NCBI GenBank assembly: GCA_018389105.1
Contig: JACATO010001049.1
Location: 186,001-250,000 of the forward strand
Reading direction: 5' to 3'
Length of the DNA: 64,000 nucleotides
Source: Nautilus pompilius
Lineage: Eukaryota; Mollusca; Cephalopoda; Nautilida; Nautilidae
The position numbers and the translations under genes are program-made. How positions within the stretch are numbered: the stretch's first letter is position 1; each line of letters begins with the position of its first letter. The notes under the pieces were generated by a model. It did no database searches. It saw nothing but the letters and a program-made list of their open reading frames with translations, and was not told where the DNA came from. This document shows positions 37,212-49,302 of this stretch, piece by piece.

Positions 37212-37339
37212 TCAGTAGGTGGAGGTGGTCTGCGGACTGCTGTACCCGCTGGCGGCGATCTCGTACAGAATCACTTCTTGGTCGTCGTTTTCTCTTTCTC
37301 TGCTCTTGTGGATTCCGTATCCGAAGTAAAGAATCAGCC
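37212..37339 (-). CDS. CAT transporter terminal exon with stop codon
   Basis: Last coding exon, too short to appear as a long ORF, found by searching for the expected final helix. After acceptor TTACTTGCAG the two bases GG complete the Gly codon split at 46769. The next residues, LILYFGYGIHKSRE, match the conserved Leu-Ile-x-Tyr-Phe-x-Tyr-Gly end of the last CAT membrane helix. A polar C-terminal tail of about 30 residues (Asp/Glu-rich, then Ser/Thr/Gln-rich) ends ...SGYSSPQTTSTY with stop TGA at 37214-37212. It lies 9429 bp from the previous exon. The family signature, phase and acceptor all agree, so I consider the assignment firm. Confidence 0.92.
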
Positions 37340-39928
37340 CTGCAAGTAAAAGAAGAGAAATGGAACAAAGAAGATGCGTCTAACCTACATAAATAAAGAC
37401 TGCTATTATCTTATTACGGCTGGCAGCTTCTGAAAAAGTTCTATGCTTCTTGTCTTCACAGACTGCTGTTAAAGAAGGCACCCTGGGGTGCAGCATGCAG
37501 CCATTATTTCGTTAAAAAAATATATCTGACTTTTCAATTAAAAGCGGATTTCATCTTTTTTTTCTTTGTATAACGATTTTTATGCGTAACATTACCAAAG
37601 GAAGAATTACGCTGCAAAATAGACCAAAATACTTTAATGAGCAGAGGCTCTGTTACGTTGTTTGTTGCTGGATGTCTTAACCATGGTTGATTATTTAATG
37701 CTGCAGAGCAATCACAACTTCCATCCGTTGCATATCCGTCTTTACTTCATCTTTAATCGCTGACAGAAAAGCGAAAGGCCCCGCGTTTACGTGGCCGTTA
37801 TACGTCGCTTAGTAGTTGTTTCGTATTTACTGGTTCGTAAACGCCAAGCAAAGGTGGCCTTGTCATTCGAGATGACGCGAGATTTTCGTCCGATGGATTG
37901 CAATCAATATGCACAGAATCATCAATAAATTGTAATTACGAGTTTCTGAAAGTCCGAAGGGGGGGGGGACACAGTTCCCTAATTTGCTTTGTAGCTATTG
38001 AGCTCATTTTCCAACTTTAGACGCGGGATTTTTATCAGCCCAAATAGAAGCCTCGCGTGTTACGGGTGCACATGGTATGACCAGGTGTTCGCCTGTGAGT
38101 TCGACAGAGTTATCTCCCGTCTTCCTGCAAAAGGACTTTGTTTCTGCGGTTCGATTTTCAGTCTGCGGCAGATGCCTCACCATTGTCGTCGTCTACTTTC
38201 GGTTTCGGTCAGTACCAGAAAGCCCCTGGATAGTTCTAACCCCGCGGTCGCTAAGCCCGCAATAAAGGGGCCAAGCGGGCTAACCCTTAATGGAAAACTA
38301 CACAAAGACGGCTTCATAGATTTTAACGGTTTCCGAATAATTTCGGTCCGTTTTCCATTCTGAATATCGTCGAACGTCCTTTTCTTGAGAATTATTCGGG
38401 AATGAAATAACAATTGTCTAAGTTAATTTCTACATGGGAATGCGAGTTTAGCACAATCAAGCACCCGGCGGTATGCTGGTGGCTTCCTTTACACGTGCAT
38501 GTCTCGTAGACATCGAACGTTAGACATAATATCTGGGATTGACTACTTAGAAGGACAGAGAGGGGGGGGAGGTTTTAAAATATTCTCCACACCTGAATCG
38601 TTTCGTGTAGAAGCTGAGAGAGGTTGTGGTGCTGCTAGTTATAAAAAAAAGCTGTCTGGTTATACCAATCATTTTGTAGAATATGCGCGAGAATGTCGTT
38701 CCGTCTTTCTCCCCCCCTTTTTTTTTTTAACTTTCGTTTTACGGAAACATTTCCGATGTTAACCCTTTGACCACGTTATTGCGGAGATTATCCGTTTGTT
38801 CCAACGAAGACTTAGAACACCGCATTCTCGTTCGATAAAGGCGCAGCCACAGGTGCGCACCGTCTGTCTGTGGTGTCCATTCGGGTAACGCAACCGATGC
38901 CCGCTTTCCGCCGTGGCAGCGACTGCAACCGCGTCAAGAGAAGGCATCCCGGGAGAGGATGTCGGAGCGACTTCGACGCGTCGCGGTTGTCCGCCACCGC
39001 TTCCCCGCGGGCTGTGTCCATAGTGCTCCAGTTTATAAACGATCTACCTGCCTGGCTTCGGTCTTGAGGAAAGGTTCTTCATTAAACCGGCAGCCTTATA
39101 GTTCAAGCATTCGCCATTTTTAAAGGAAATAAATCGGAAGCTAAACTGATTACCCTGTGTAATACTCGTCTCCACTTACACCATATTAGCTTAATATTTA
39201 TTCTATTATCATATCAAGTTACGAAGCTACCGAAAAGAGGAATCATCTGAACTAGAATAGAGTAAAAATGATCCTAAAGAACAAATTTAGAGTTAATTTT
39301 CAGTAGAATACATTTTCACATAACAAAGAATGCTTAATGGCGGCTTGTGTCTGGAGCAGTAACAGTCTCGAGTCTGTGACAGTAGTGCGTAGGTAGGTTT
39401 ATCAGAGTGGTAACATGCTCAGGTGTGGACCAGGTAATGGTAAAATAGGTATGACATTGCAGTTTAGAGACTTGAAAATAGTGAAACAAGCTACCTACCG
39501 TCTGTCTGGCTTTACAGACTTTATACCTGCATAGGTGCAGCCTCAAATATTCGTTTACTGCTTTTAAGTTAACACCTGCTTCATTATAGTTTAATGAAAA
39601 TAATATTAAAGTAAAAATCAACGAAGTATTTATTAATGAACAGAAAAACGGATTACTCACGATCTGTTAACTACATACAAATTCGTTTGGACAACTGAAG
39701 ATTAATACGCAACAATTTCAAACAAACGCTTTCATTAACAAAACTAATAGTTTGAATTTGCTATAGAAGTATATAAAAAGATTGTTCAATTAATAATTTT
39801 ATCACCTCCCCAAACATCGTTAAAGCTCAAGGAAATTGATCAGAAGTTTACCACGTGATGCTGACGTTCAATAACCCTGTTTCTGGTGATAGTGTATCGC
39901 TTTGCCATTATTTCTGCTCTCTCCGCCG

Positions 39929-40075
39929 AATCTCTCTCTCCCTGTATTGACGTCATCTCTCTCTGTACCGACGTCATCTCTCTCTCTCTCTCTCTCTCCA
40001 TCCGTAATGACGCTATATCTCCCTGTAATGAGGTCATCTCTCTCTCTCTCTCACCCCCCTCTCTCTCTCTCTGTT
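39929..40075. repeat. (CT)n/TGACGTCA minisatellite, diverged copy 2
   Basis: (CT)n with TATTGACGTCATCTCTCTCTG, TACCGACGTCATC, GTAATGACGCTAT and GTAATGAGGTCATC units: one exact TGACGTCA and three altered versions, so the oldest-looking of the four arrays. The ORFs crossing it on both strands are repeat artefacts. Confidence 0.85.
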
Positions 40076-40834
40076 GGAGCGTATATAACAGAATTAGGTG
40101 TGCGTTAATATATTTGTTATAAACGACCACTGCTTGAATCTTTGCTAAAGGAGTCGATGAAACCCGGTGGATATACGAAGTAGACATGCGATGTAGCAAT
40201 TCGCGTTTCCTTCATGAATACGAATTTCTCCCGTTTATCGCCGTTCTGTTCATAGGAGAACAGTTTCGCTGTAAGATGACCACGTCTTTTAGGAGAAGAT
40301 CCTCAATAAACAGGTCCATATATCCGCTCGCAGTGCTCGTGTGAATGGCTTAATAGTTAATGCTCACGGGGAACTATATCGTCCAGCAGCACCACCCCAT
40401 CTAGCCAAAGAATAACCTTTTTTTTTTGTTTGTTTAAATTTATTTAGACTTCTCTATCAGACAGAACGCATTTCTGATATTTGCCAGACAATTTACCGAT
40501 GATGCAACAGAACTATTTTATTTGGGATTTCAACTAAGTGGGAAAACATGTTAATTTAATTGCAGGCCTGTTTACGCACGTACTCGCCCTTCCGGCTGAG
40601 CGTAAGCAGATGATAGGCAGAGACATACATACGTACGAAAATAACCTGGCCAGTGCTTGTTCGTGGATTACCCAGGTGGAGTTTCGAGCATAACTGCAGC
40701 AGCTTGTGAGAGACCTTTGTTGGTTTGTTTCCTAACGATGGTTTCAATAAGTGGTCTAATTTGTAACGTGATGAGCCCCTTCATCAACATTTTCAGAGTT
40801 CTTAATTTTAAAAGGAATGGTGAAACTCTTGTAT

Positions 40835-40835
<1 letters not shown>

Positions 40836-40903
<68 letters not shown>

Positions 40904-40905
40904 TC
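40836..40905. repeat. (AAT)n microsatellite
   Basis: About 23 near-perfect AAT units in the 9.4-kb CAT intron. The poly-Asn ORF crossing it is an artefact. Confidence 0.95.
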
Positions 40906-42173
40906 TATTCCTCCTAATCGAAGGTGATCCGATAACTACCTACTGATAGGTTAAACAAAGGCTTTTGGAGAGACGAAACGCGGAGAGGGGTGTGTGTGTG
41001 TGTGTGTGTGTGAGGGCTCTATATACCTTCTGTGTTTTGATGGTGATGTGCTGAGCAGATACGCCGCACTGACGTCATTTGAACTCACATTTACTGTTGG
41101 ATAGCCCTGGTGCAGCTGTCCGCTGGGAAGCGTTACTCACTTCTGCGCCTTCTGTCGAATCACGGTCCTCAGTTTCGCCAGTAAAGCTTAACCCCGTCCC
41201 TTGTAGTTCGCATTCGATTAAGCTTTCATATGATATAGTAAAGCATCAACAGATTACTGAGAGGTGGCGGAGTTGGTCCCGCCACAGTAAAGCCCCCTCT
41301 AATCTGCGAACTTGTCTGTGAGCTTTCCCACACAGCAGCAGCTGACGAGAAGTGGTAGCGGAAAGACGGGCTTTTTGAAGGCGAATACAGGTAAAGTGCC
41401 TTTCGGTGGCTACGGCTTCTACAGCGATTGACATTTAGCTGAGTGTCATCAGCGAAGAAAGCGGAACTTGGAGAGTAGAGAAATGACTCAAGAAGAACAC
41501 CTGGCCTAGCTGACTGTTGCTGTTACCTTAGAATGCGTAAGTCGATCTTCCGCTAGTTTCGGGAGAACAGCGGGGTCGCGCCTTTGTCATGTGACGGATT
41601 TCGGCCCCAACCATCGTTCTGGAAAGCTTGACAAAACTAAAGATTTTGTTACGATGTTTTCGGTTTTGTCGAAACAACCGAAGCTGACTCATTCATCATC
41701 TTTCCTTAAATATTTTCTCGTAGGCTGCCAGACAATTTCTTCTAGTTTTCAGAAACGGCGCTGCCCGGTCTCCAGATACATAAAATTGATTTAAATCAAG
41801 GCAGATAGCACATCAATAAGTAGTTTTCATAATTCCTTCCTTCAACATATTTCTTTTTATTGTACATTGCTCCGATCTGAGCAGATAATTATACTTTAAT
41901 AATATTTTGTTGTTCTTTTATAGTTTTAACATTTCGGACCTTGCCAAAAAGCACCTAGTTTTTAACGATATCAACGGCAATCAGACATACAGACAGCATT
42001 TCTAATGTATGGCGCCATGGAGACAAATTAATTATTGTCAAGATCCAATAAGCGTTCCATAAAAAAGAAATATCTTTCTGCTGTGTGCAATCTTCTGCAG
42101 ACGAAGGCCTCACATTAGCGGCCTAATATCCTATGGCAGCTCATAGTTTTTCATTACTTTCACCAGATCACTA

Positions 42174-42454
42174 ACCCTCTCTCTCTCTCTGTACTGACGT
42201 CATCTCTCTCTCTAGGTACTGACGTCTTCTCTCTGTATTGACGTCATCTCTTTCTCTCTCTGTACTGATGCTATCTCTGTCTTTCTCTCTCTCTCTAGGT
42301 ACTGACGTCATCTCTCTGTATTGACGTCATCTCTCTCTCTAGGTACTGACGTCTTCTCTCTGTATTGACGTCATCTCTTTCTCTCTCTGTACTGATGCTA
42401 TCTCTGTCTTTCTCTCTCTCTAGGTACTGACGTCATTTCTCTGTATTGACGTCA

Positions 42455-42496
<42 letters not shown>
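42174..42496. repeat. (CT)n/TGACGTCA minisatellite with 127-bp higher-order repeat, copy 3
   Basis: Array of (CT)n with AGGTACTGACGTC and GTATTGACGTCATCT units, ending in a long (CT)n. TGACGTCA occurs seven times. The block starting AGGTACTGACGTCTTC at 42214 recurs at 42341, a 127-bp higher-order unit. Lies in the 9.4-kb CAT intron. Confidence 0.9.
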
Positions 42497-43099
42497 TCTT
42501 CTCATTTTACTTCATCGAGTGCTTTTTTTGTTTGTTTTTTTCGGTTAGAAACTATGGCTTTAGTCAAAGAAATCGATAACGGTTTTTGCTACCAGAAAAA
42601 TGCTTACGTTAGTGATAATCGGTTTAGTATTTGTACTGATTCATTCTAGCGGCCAGGTGCTTGCTTCCTTACCCGGCGAATCGCTGTAAAATTAAAACTC
42701 TCCGCCGTCCACTGGTGGCATCGAAACAGGGCGGCGGGGTTTAACCGTCGAGTTACTGTACAGCGATTTTAGTTTACGAAAAGAAAATCAAAATTAACTG
42801 GACACTAAAAGTTCAAAACATCAAGCAAAAATCAGTGGGCCGGCTATCAGGGTTAGGGGCGTGACGGACTGCTGTCGATGGCAGGCCTGAATCGATATGA
42901 CGTCTTGACCGACGGGCCGCGGCATGGCTACGAACGCGGAACAGTTCCACGTAGCATCTATAGCAAATTGGCTGGATGTGAGACTCTCTGGCCGCTGGCT
43001 AATGCTGCGGGCGGATGTGCGGCTTGACCTGGTTCCGCCAATTTCCGCAACGCCCATGCGCAGTTGAGGTGTTTCCCTTTCCACTATTGATTCTCGCAC

Positions 43100-43200
43100 C
43101 AGCTTCGCCAGACACCGGCCAGGTTAGGGATATAAAAAGGGTGCGGCTGGTACGAAACTAATGCCTGACACCTGGGGTAGACAACGAAGGGGATAGGCTT
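43100..43200 (+). promoter_or_regulatory. possible TATA core promoter
   Basis: GGATATAAAAAGGGTGCGGC at about 43128-43147 is a good TATA box, preceded by a GC-richer block (42830-43120) including CCCATGCGCAG, an NRF1-like site. No plus-strand gene follows, so it could be the U3/R part of an unrecognised solo LTR inside the CAT intron. Confidence 0.3.
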
Positions 43201-44001
43201 GTCAGATCGCTGCCTTTATTATCTACTCCAAACAGCTTTATTGCGTTCGATCGGAAGAAAAGATCCCGGACAAGCTAAAGCGTCTAACTCTATAGGAGAA
43301 CAACACGCGACGGATTTATCCCCATAGGCACCCCGAAGCCAACAACCTGAAGATGGTTCAAATTTTACGAATACCTTTCAGATAACAACCGAAATACTGA
43401 ACTTTGACGTGAAAGGATGGGCGATATTGCTTACCGCTTTCACTAAGCCAGCTCCAAGAACCAAGCCAGGCTGAGACCTGTTATTTTAACCAGACATGTT
43501 TCGTGGAAACATCTTCCGCTTTTGGTGGATGTTTTAGATCTTATTAAATTTAAAAATGTGTTTTTTTTTTACGATTGATTGTTGTGAAAAGAAGTCTAAA
43601 TGGCTAAAATGTGCGCGTGTATTTGGTTAGAAAACAAACACCCGTTTCCCACCAAGTTAAATGACTCCAAGGCAAGACATTACCCGTGTGAAATGGATTT
43701 CTATTGTTGCCCTTAACGAGGCTGTCCTTCTCAACGTGAAATAGCTGGCTGAACAAGTACCGCGGAAGAAAGACGAGAACGACATAAGAAGGCAACAGGG
43801 GAACTATGGGAAGGTCTGAAGCAGATCGCTTCTTTACCATAACACAATTAACATTTAACTGCCACGATGAAGAACAGTACAGTGAAATACGGTGTCGCTG
43901 TCGATGGGTTTTACGATTTCGTTGATTTTAGATGTTTTGTTTATGACAGCCTTACCAAGGCTCAGTAATTTGAAAAACAGACGTCAATACTTGAAACGTT
44001 T

Positions 44002-44004
<3 letters not shown>

Positions 44005-44054
<50 letters not shown>

Positions 44055-44095
44055 TATTATTATTATTATTATTATTATATTATTATTATTTATTA

Positions 44096-44146
<51 letters not shown>

Positions 44147-44147
44147 G
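44005..44147. repeat. (ATT)n microsatellite
   Basis: About 140 bp of ATT units with a few phase slips (TTATTTATT). Lies in the 9.4-kb CAT intron. The Tyr/Leu/Ile ORF is an artefact. Confidence 0.95.
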
Positions 44148-44949
44148 GAAACTGTCAGCATCCCTATACTTTTCCTACCTGAGTTCAGATTTCTAGTTCC
44201 GGCTTCTGCTCTTATCTTTTACGCTATACATACTAAAGAAGATAAAATCTCCCCAGACTGACCGAATGCAGAGCCAGTGTCTAAAAAACGTTCAGGTTTA
44301 TGTGGTTATGTTATGTATTTATATCGCTAATCTTGAATGTTTTAGCTTAAAAAGAAACATTCCGATAAATTTGTATTTTTAATAAGTAAAATATAGGTGT
44401 AGACCAGAAATACAAAAAAGAAAATATGTAAGAAATGCGTTTACTTTGTAGTTTAATGCGATATCAGTCGTTCTATGCGCACTCACCCATCAGGAAACCG
44501 CAAATGGATATAACGAAGTTCTAAAAGTTGTCACCTTTTTTCTTTCAACTGCTTTGCACTAAACATCTGTCGGTCAGTTCGAGGCAGCCAACCTCGGAGA
44601 CGACGCCACCCAGCGGCCATTGTTTGTGCACGGTTCTGCATTTCACCGCGCCCCCCCAACACCTCGCAAAGAACATCTAGAGGGAGATCCGTTGACCGGC
44701 CCAGCTCCCTCGCCGCCTTCGTAGACGTCAGAAAACAAAGTCAGCTCGATACCAGCAAAAAGCGTCAGTGTCACACATTTCGTCAGTGGCTGTAGGTTGA
44801 TGAGGAGATCGTTTTTGAGTTTTTGGGGGCTCAAAGGGAAGGCAAGCACATTGAAAGAAAGGCCACAGAAAATTTAGTTGAGTGCTTTATGGTACATTGC
44901 GCTTTAGCACGGTTAAAGAAAAATGAAACTATGGATTTGTTCCAATGGT

Positions 44950-45290
44950 TCTCAGGTTAAATAGCTAATCGGGATCAATGGAATTTTTACAAAGAAAGAT
45001 ATTATGCAACTTTGAAGCGTCATGTGTATAGCCTCCTGGACACTGATTGATAGGAACCCGTCTTCATTATGCAGCAAAGCTGACCCCAAACACATTGAAA
45101 GATTCAATAAACACTATCTGGCGCAAAAGGGGGCGGATGGAATTTAGAACATGATGGATTGGCCATCTCAGTCTTATGACCTCAACCCTAATAAGCTTCT
45201 CTGAGATGGACAAGATAAGAAAGGCTAAGACTATAGAGCCAGCTACTGTTCTCCAGCTATAAAATAACTTAAATAAGCCCCATTGTTCGT
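44950..45290 (+). mobile_element. Tc1/mariner 3' fragment in CAT intron
   Basis: Plus-strand C-terminal part of a Tc1-type transposase, broken by stops and shifts. Segments in order are FTKKDYYATLKRHVYSLL (about 44985-45040), a FIMQQS block near 45065 at the catalytic Asp region, and MMDWPSQSYDLNPNKLL at 45151-45201, which is the WPxxSPDLNPIE catalytic block with Pro changed to Tyr and Glu to Lys. About 340 bp are recognisable; the N-terminal DNA-binding half was not found upstream. Confidence 0.75.
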
Positions 45291-46250
45291 TTTCTTATCA
45301 ATACTTGGAGAAATTAGTCGACTGGACGTACAAAACGTTTAAAAAATCATTAAAAACGAAGACATTTTAATGGAAAAGTCTTGTGTGAACAGAGTTAAAT
45401 TTTAAGTTTTGAAAAGCCGTATACTGATGTACATTAGTAAATTGATCATACGTTATTTCATTGGTAAGTCCACAGTTAAGGATGGCAATGTATCTGTGTT
45501 CATGTACACTCGACACACGGTCAAAGTGATACCATTAACATCACTAGTTTCTCATTTTTATTTTCTTCTGATTATTGTAAAAAATATGTATATATATATT
45601 CTACGCATTAAAGAAAACAACAAGACGTGTTGATTTTACTTCTTGATACAGTATCACGCTTTGCAAAATCAGATTCATGTCTGACGCTCTTAACTCTTTG
45701 TATACCACCTGGGCACCCACACCCTTTAAATCTGTTAGTACAGGTAGTGCCATAGAGAATGCGAATACTGTACCTTCTTCATTAATATAATAACTCTCTG
45801 CGACGACCGATCCGTATATCCTCCAGTGAAAAGTGCTTTTAATAGCGATTGTGTTAAGTTAATATACAACCAATTCAACACAAATACTAACTGGTGCTTC
45901 TAGACTGAGAAATGTAGTATAAGGGAACTAAAAGCTGAAGAAGTATACAAAAGGTTAATAGAATGTTATGCAAATACCATTTTTTGCGAGAAATGATTTC
46001 GCTGAAGAAATTTTTTTCTAAATGATCTAAGTATTTTTATTTTTTTAATTATTCGATTATAATAGTTTGTTTAACTGAATTTTTAAAATATATATTCACA
46101 AAAAATTAGATTTCTTTGTACCTCATTTCTGGATTTTTTTTTAAAAAAATGTAATTATTTATTTTCTGATTACCATTTGTTTTAAACTTTATGTAAAACT
46201 TTAGCCATCAGTAATCTTAACTAATATTTTGGTTTTTAGCTGTTTTATTT

Positions 46251-46468
46251 CTATAATCCTGACGGACTTGTAATCGTTTGTAAAATTTTGTAAATAAATC
46301 GTTTAAGATTAACTTCATCAAAGACAATACTGATTGTTGCTTGTTCTTCGTGTTTTAACCAATCCAGTAAATTAAATAGGATATCTCTATTTCCATCTTG
46401 GGAACTAAACTTCGGATTAGCATGATCCGCTCCCATGCTTGACGTTAATCTGGAGTCGAAGGAAAACG
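46251..46468 (-). other. open reading frame with acceptor-like 5' end in CAT intron
   Basis: Minus-strand ORF of 61 codons from ATG 46436 to TAG 46251, open a few codons further upstream to TTTTCCTTCGACTCCAG, an acceptor-like site ending at about 46469. It contains DILFNLLDWLKHEEQAT and VFDEVNLKRFIYK, which look protein-like. The phase does not fit as an alternative CAT terminal exon: joined to the phase-1 donor it would stop at once. It may be a diverged transposon piece. No family recognised. Confidence 0.25.
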
Positions 46469-46768
46469 TTAATACAAACTTTGATCGGAACTTTGCATGT
46501 ATCCAGTTCTCGCCAGAATTAGGAAAAAGTCCAATAATCTTTTTTTCAGAAAATCGTTGATTGTATGGCTTGAAAAATATTTAAAAAACAGAAAAGAGGT
46601 GGGAGGCCGGCAGGTTTTCGTCAAGGTGGTCCACACAGTTTTAAATGAAAGTCAGTTTTCCTACACTGTGCTCGCACGAAGCAGCTTCACGGCGCGAGTG
46701 GCCCCTTTCTGATTTTAAAACGAAGGGTGAATAAGCCAGACCGAAGAGAGACCAAAAGTGTAACTTAC

Positions 46769-48023
46769 CGACGGCCAGCCATATAGCAAATCGTATCCAC
46801 GCCGCCAGAGGGAGTGACGTCATTAAATAGGCGTTCATTATGAATGAGGTTAGAGGAACAACCGGCAGGTATGGAGTCGTGAAAAGCAGTTTTGTCTTGT
46901 TTTTCGGTTGTCTCGCGATAAACACGACCGATCCGATTACCAGGGCGATAACGAGGCTCAGCAACAGCAGCGCCCACCAGTGCTTGCACGTGATATACGT
47001 CTGACCGTGCACGGTGAGTGCACACAGCGACACGGATGACAGGATAAAACAAACGAGCGAGTAGCTGAAGACCTTCCACGATTTTTCGCTTGGTTCTGCC
47101 GAATCAGAAGGCAGCTGGAACAGACTCCCTAAACTGCTTCCAGCGATCATGCTGCTGATCCTCTGATAGGTGCTTCCCCGAGACATGGTCCCACCGAGAA
47201 TTGGAGTTACGTCTTGCACTTCAGTGCAGATAACAGATTTGGATTTCTGAGATACGTAACTTTCTTTTCTCTCGATGCACTGCGATCCCAGCTGGTTCAA
47301 GTAACTTTGGCTGTGTGAAGACTTGGATAATGTTTCTGTACTGGAATAGAAAGGTTCGACTCGGTCAATTCGCAGAACGTTTTCTTTTAGCGTCTGAAAT
47401 CCGGTGTTGATAAAATCCGTGGACTCTTGACTATGGCGAAGGTCCAGAATGTCCTCGTACTCCTTATGCAACCCTACGGCTGTTATTTCGTAGCGCAGGC
47501 ACAAAACTGACAGACTAACGACGGTGTAAGCAGCCAACGTGCCAATGGCCATCGAATCTATTAAGGCGTCCAAGCGAAACAACAGGGCGATCACCGCCGA
47601 CAAAATCCCGCCGATCATGGTTGACGACAGGGGAGTTCTCGTGACTGAGCTGACAAAACACAGGCACTTCACTAAGAGATGGTCGCTTGCCATGGAATAC
47701 AGAATCCGAGGAAGAGGGTAGAGCATGCTCAGCATCGCTGCTGTTAGTCCACACAGTCCACCGAATCCGATCACGTAATCCGATCCGAATATTTTCCGAG
47801 CCTCGTAGGCCCTTGGCAAGGCAGCTCTGTCGGAAAGGTGGTACCAAGGAAAGGCAAGTGTTAACGCCATGGCAACGCCAAAATACAACATGAAGTTCAG
47901 ACTGAGAGTGATGATAATAGCGAGTGGAATCGTCCGACTTGGCTCTTTCGCTTCCTCTCCCGTGTTGGCGATCGTGTCAAATCCTATGAATGCAAAGAAC
48001 ATGGTGGCCGCACCAGACAGAAC
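46769..48023 (-). CDS. CAT transporter main exon
   Basis: Largest exon, 1255 bp (418 codons plus one base). It opens with VLSGAATMFFAFIGFD and continues IANTGEEAKEP, the signature region of cationic amino acid transporters. Membrane helices follow, with GSDYVIGFGGLCGL, then LYPLPRILYSMASDHLL and DSMAIGTLAAYTVVSLSVL. Next is a hydrophilic, Ser-rich stretch of about 140 residues, where the family has its large cytoplasmic loop. The C-terminal helix cluster contains HWWALLLLSL and PLAAWIRFAIWLAV. The acceptor TTTACAG|GTT and the donor GTCG|GTAAGT are both good. Without splicing the frame would run 43 codons further into a non-family tail to a stop at 46641, so the splice is preferred. The long loop is an oddity compared with short-loop members such as vertebrate CAT1. 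Confidence 0.96.
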
Positions 48024-48555
48024 CTGTAAAGAGACATTTCCTCATGTTAGGGTGCGCACAACTTCCGGTTTACCAGGCCAGTGTGTACACATCGTTTTTG
48101 GATAAGATGTTTGCACACCTGAACCCGATATACAAAAATGAGTTAATGGTGGTACAGGGTATTTTAGGATGTGCAAGTGCATATGTCCACTAAGAATTCA
48201 CATCCTGGGCCAAGTGAGAAAACGTAACTCTTTCACGAACCTCTGCACAGAAGATCTGAATTTAATCAGCTATTTTAAAAAGTGGTACAAGCATTTTTAT
48301 AGTACTGGCAGATTATTGTTATTTTTTAAAATCATTCTATAACTAAAACAATTCCAGCCATTCAGTGTTGCAGGCAGAAGCTAACGCCATTAATTTCGAA
48401 GATACAAAAAATCTCTGAGCGAAGAGATTCACTATGGAGAGATACAAAACCGCCACAAAGGTAAAAGTCCACGATAAGGTTTTCTTAGCTGCGTTCAGAA
48501 ATGATATCAGTAGCTTCAAATATCCCAGACATCTACATATCTACATTGGCATGAA

Positions 48556-48556
<1 letters not shown>

Positions 48557-48605
<49 letters not shown>

Positions 48606-48743
48606 ATGACGTCTTGTCTCTCTCTGTAATGACGTCATGTCTCTCTCTGTAATGAACATCATCTCTGTGTAATGACGTCATCTCTCTCTGTAATGACGTC
48701 ATGTCTCTCTCTGTAATGAACATCATCTCTGTGTAATGACGTC

Positions 48744-48812
<69 letters not shown>
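48557..48812 (-). repeat. (GA)n minisatellite with TGACGTCA sites, copy 4
   Basis: On the plus strand a (CT)n run followed by GTGTAATGACGTC, CTGTAATGACGTCATGT and CTGTAATGAACATCATCT units and a second long (CT)n run. Exact TGACGTCA occurs four times plus one TGACGTCT. The units are the reverse complement of those at 8683-8872. It sits in the 1279-bp CAT intron (48024-49302). Confidence 0.9.
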
Positions 48813-49302
48813 AACTTTTTAAAATGTGATTTGTCAAATTTAAACATAAACTTTTACTAAGGAAAAAAAAATATACACATTCAGCAAAATTCTTCGGTTC
48901 GATTAGTAACCGGAAGATGGCAGCCATCCTTTGTTCTGAAGCAAGGAGAAAAACGAAACTTCTCCAAGACTTTAAATTAGTTTCTGGACCATCATCGTTA
49001 ATTAATAAAAGTCGTCCTCGGATAATCCAACTGTCCCACTATCCTAGCGACGGTGACGAGAAACGTTTGCCAGAAAGTCAACAATTTAATAACAACGTTC
49101 TATAAATCTCTGGTACTATATTTGTCGATAGAAAGTGTTCTTGACACAAACCATCCACTTATTTATCTTGCAGACTCTGGTTGTTTCGCAGGGTCATAGA
49201 AATGTGTTAGATTTTATCGTATGATAGACCTCACAAATAAGAGAAGTATGACTCATGCTAATAATTCTCATTGCAACGGAAGATTTTGAAAAACCACCTT
49301 AC

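Larger units (their letters stand above)
37340..46768 (-). other. 9.4-kb CAT intron, contents
   Basis: Between the last two coding exons. Holds two CRE minisatellites, (AAT)n, (GT)n at 40989-41012, (ATT)n, the Tc1 3' fragment and the possible TATA site. GC-richer patches at 38000-38280, 38810-39070 and 42650-43330 carry overlapping ORFs but no recognised coding sequence. Confidence 0.7.

Noticed and set aside
39840..40199. 119-codon Glu/Arg-rich ORF resembling a coiled coil
   Set aside because: Translation of the (GA)n/CRE minisatellite.
43892..44182. 96-codon Tyr/Leu/Ile ORF
   Set aside because: Translation of the (ATT)n array.
46641..46768. Native C-terminus of the transporter without splicing
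   Set aside because: The tail lacks the conserved final helix, the donor GTAAGT is strong, and the matching terminal exon is at 37.3 kb.
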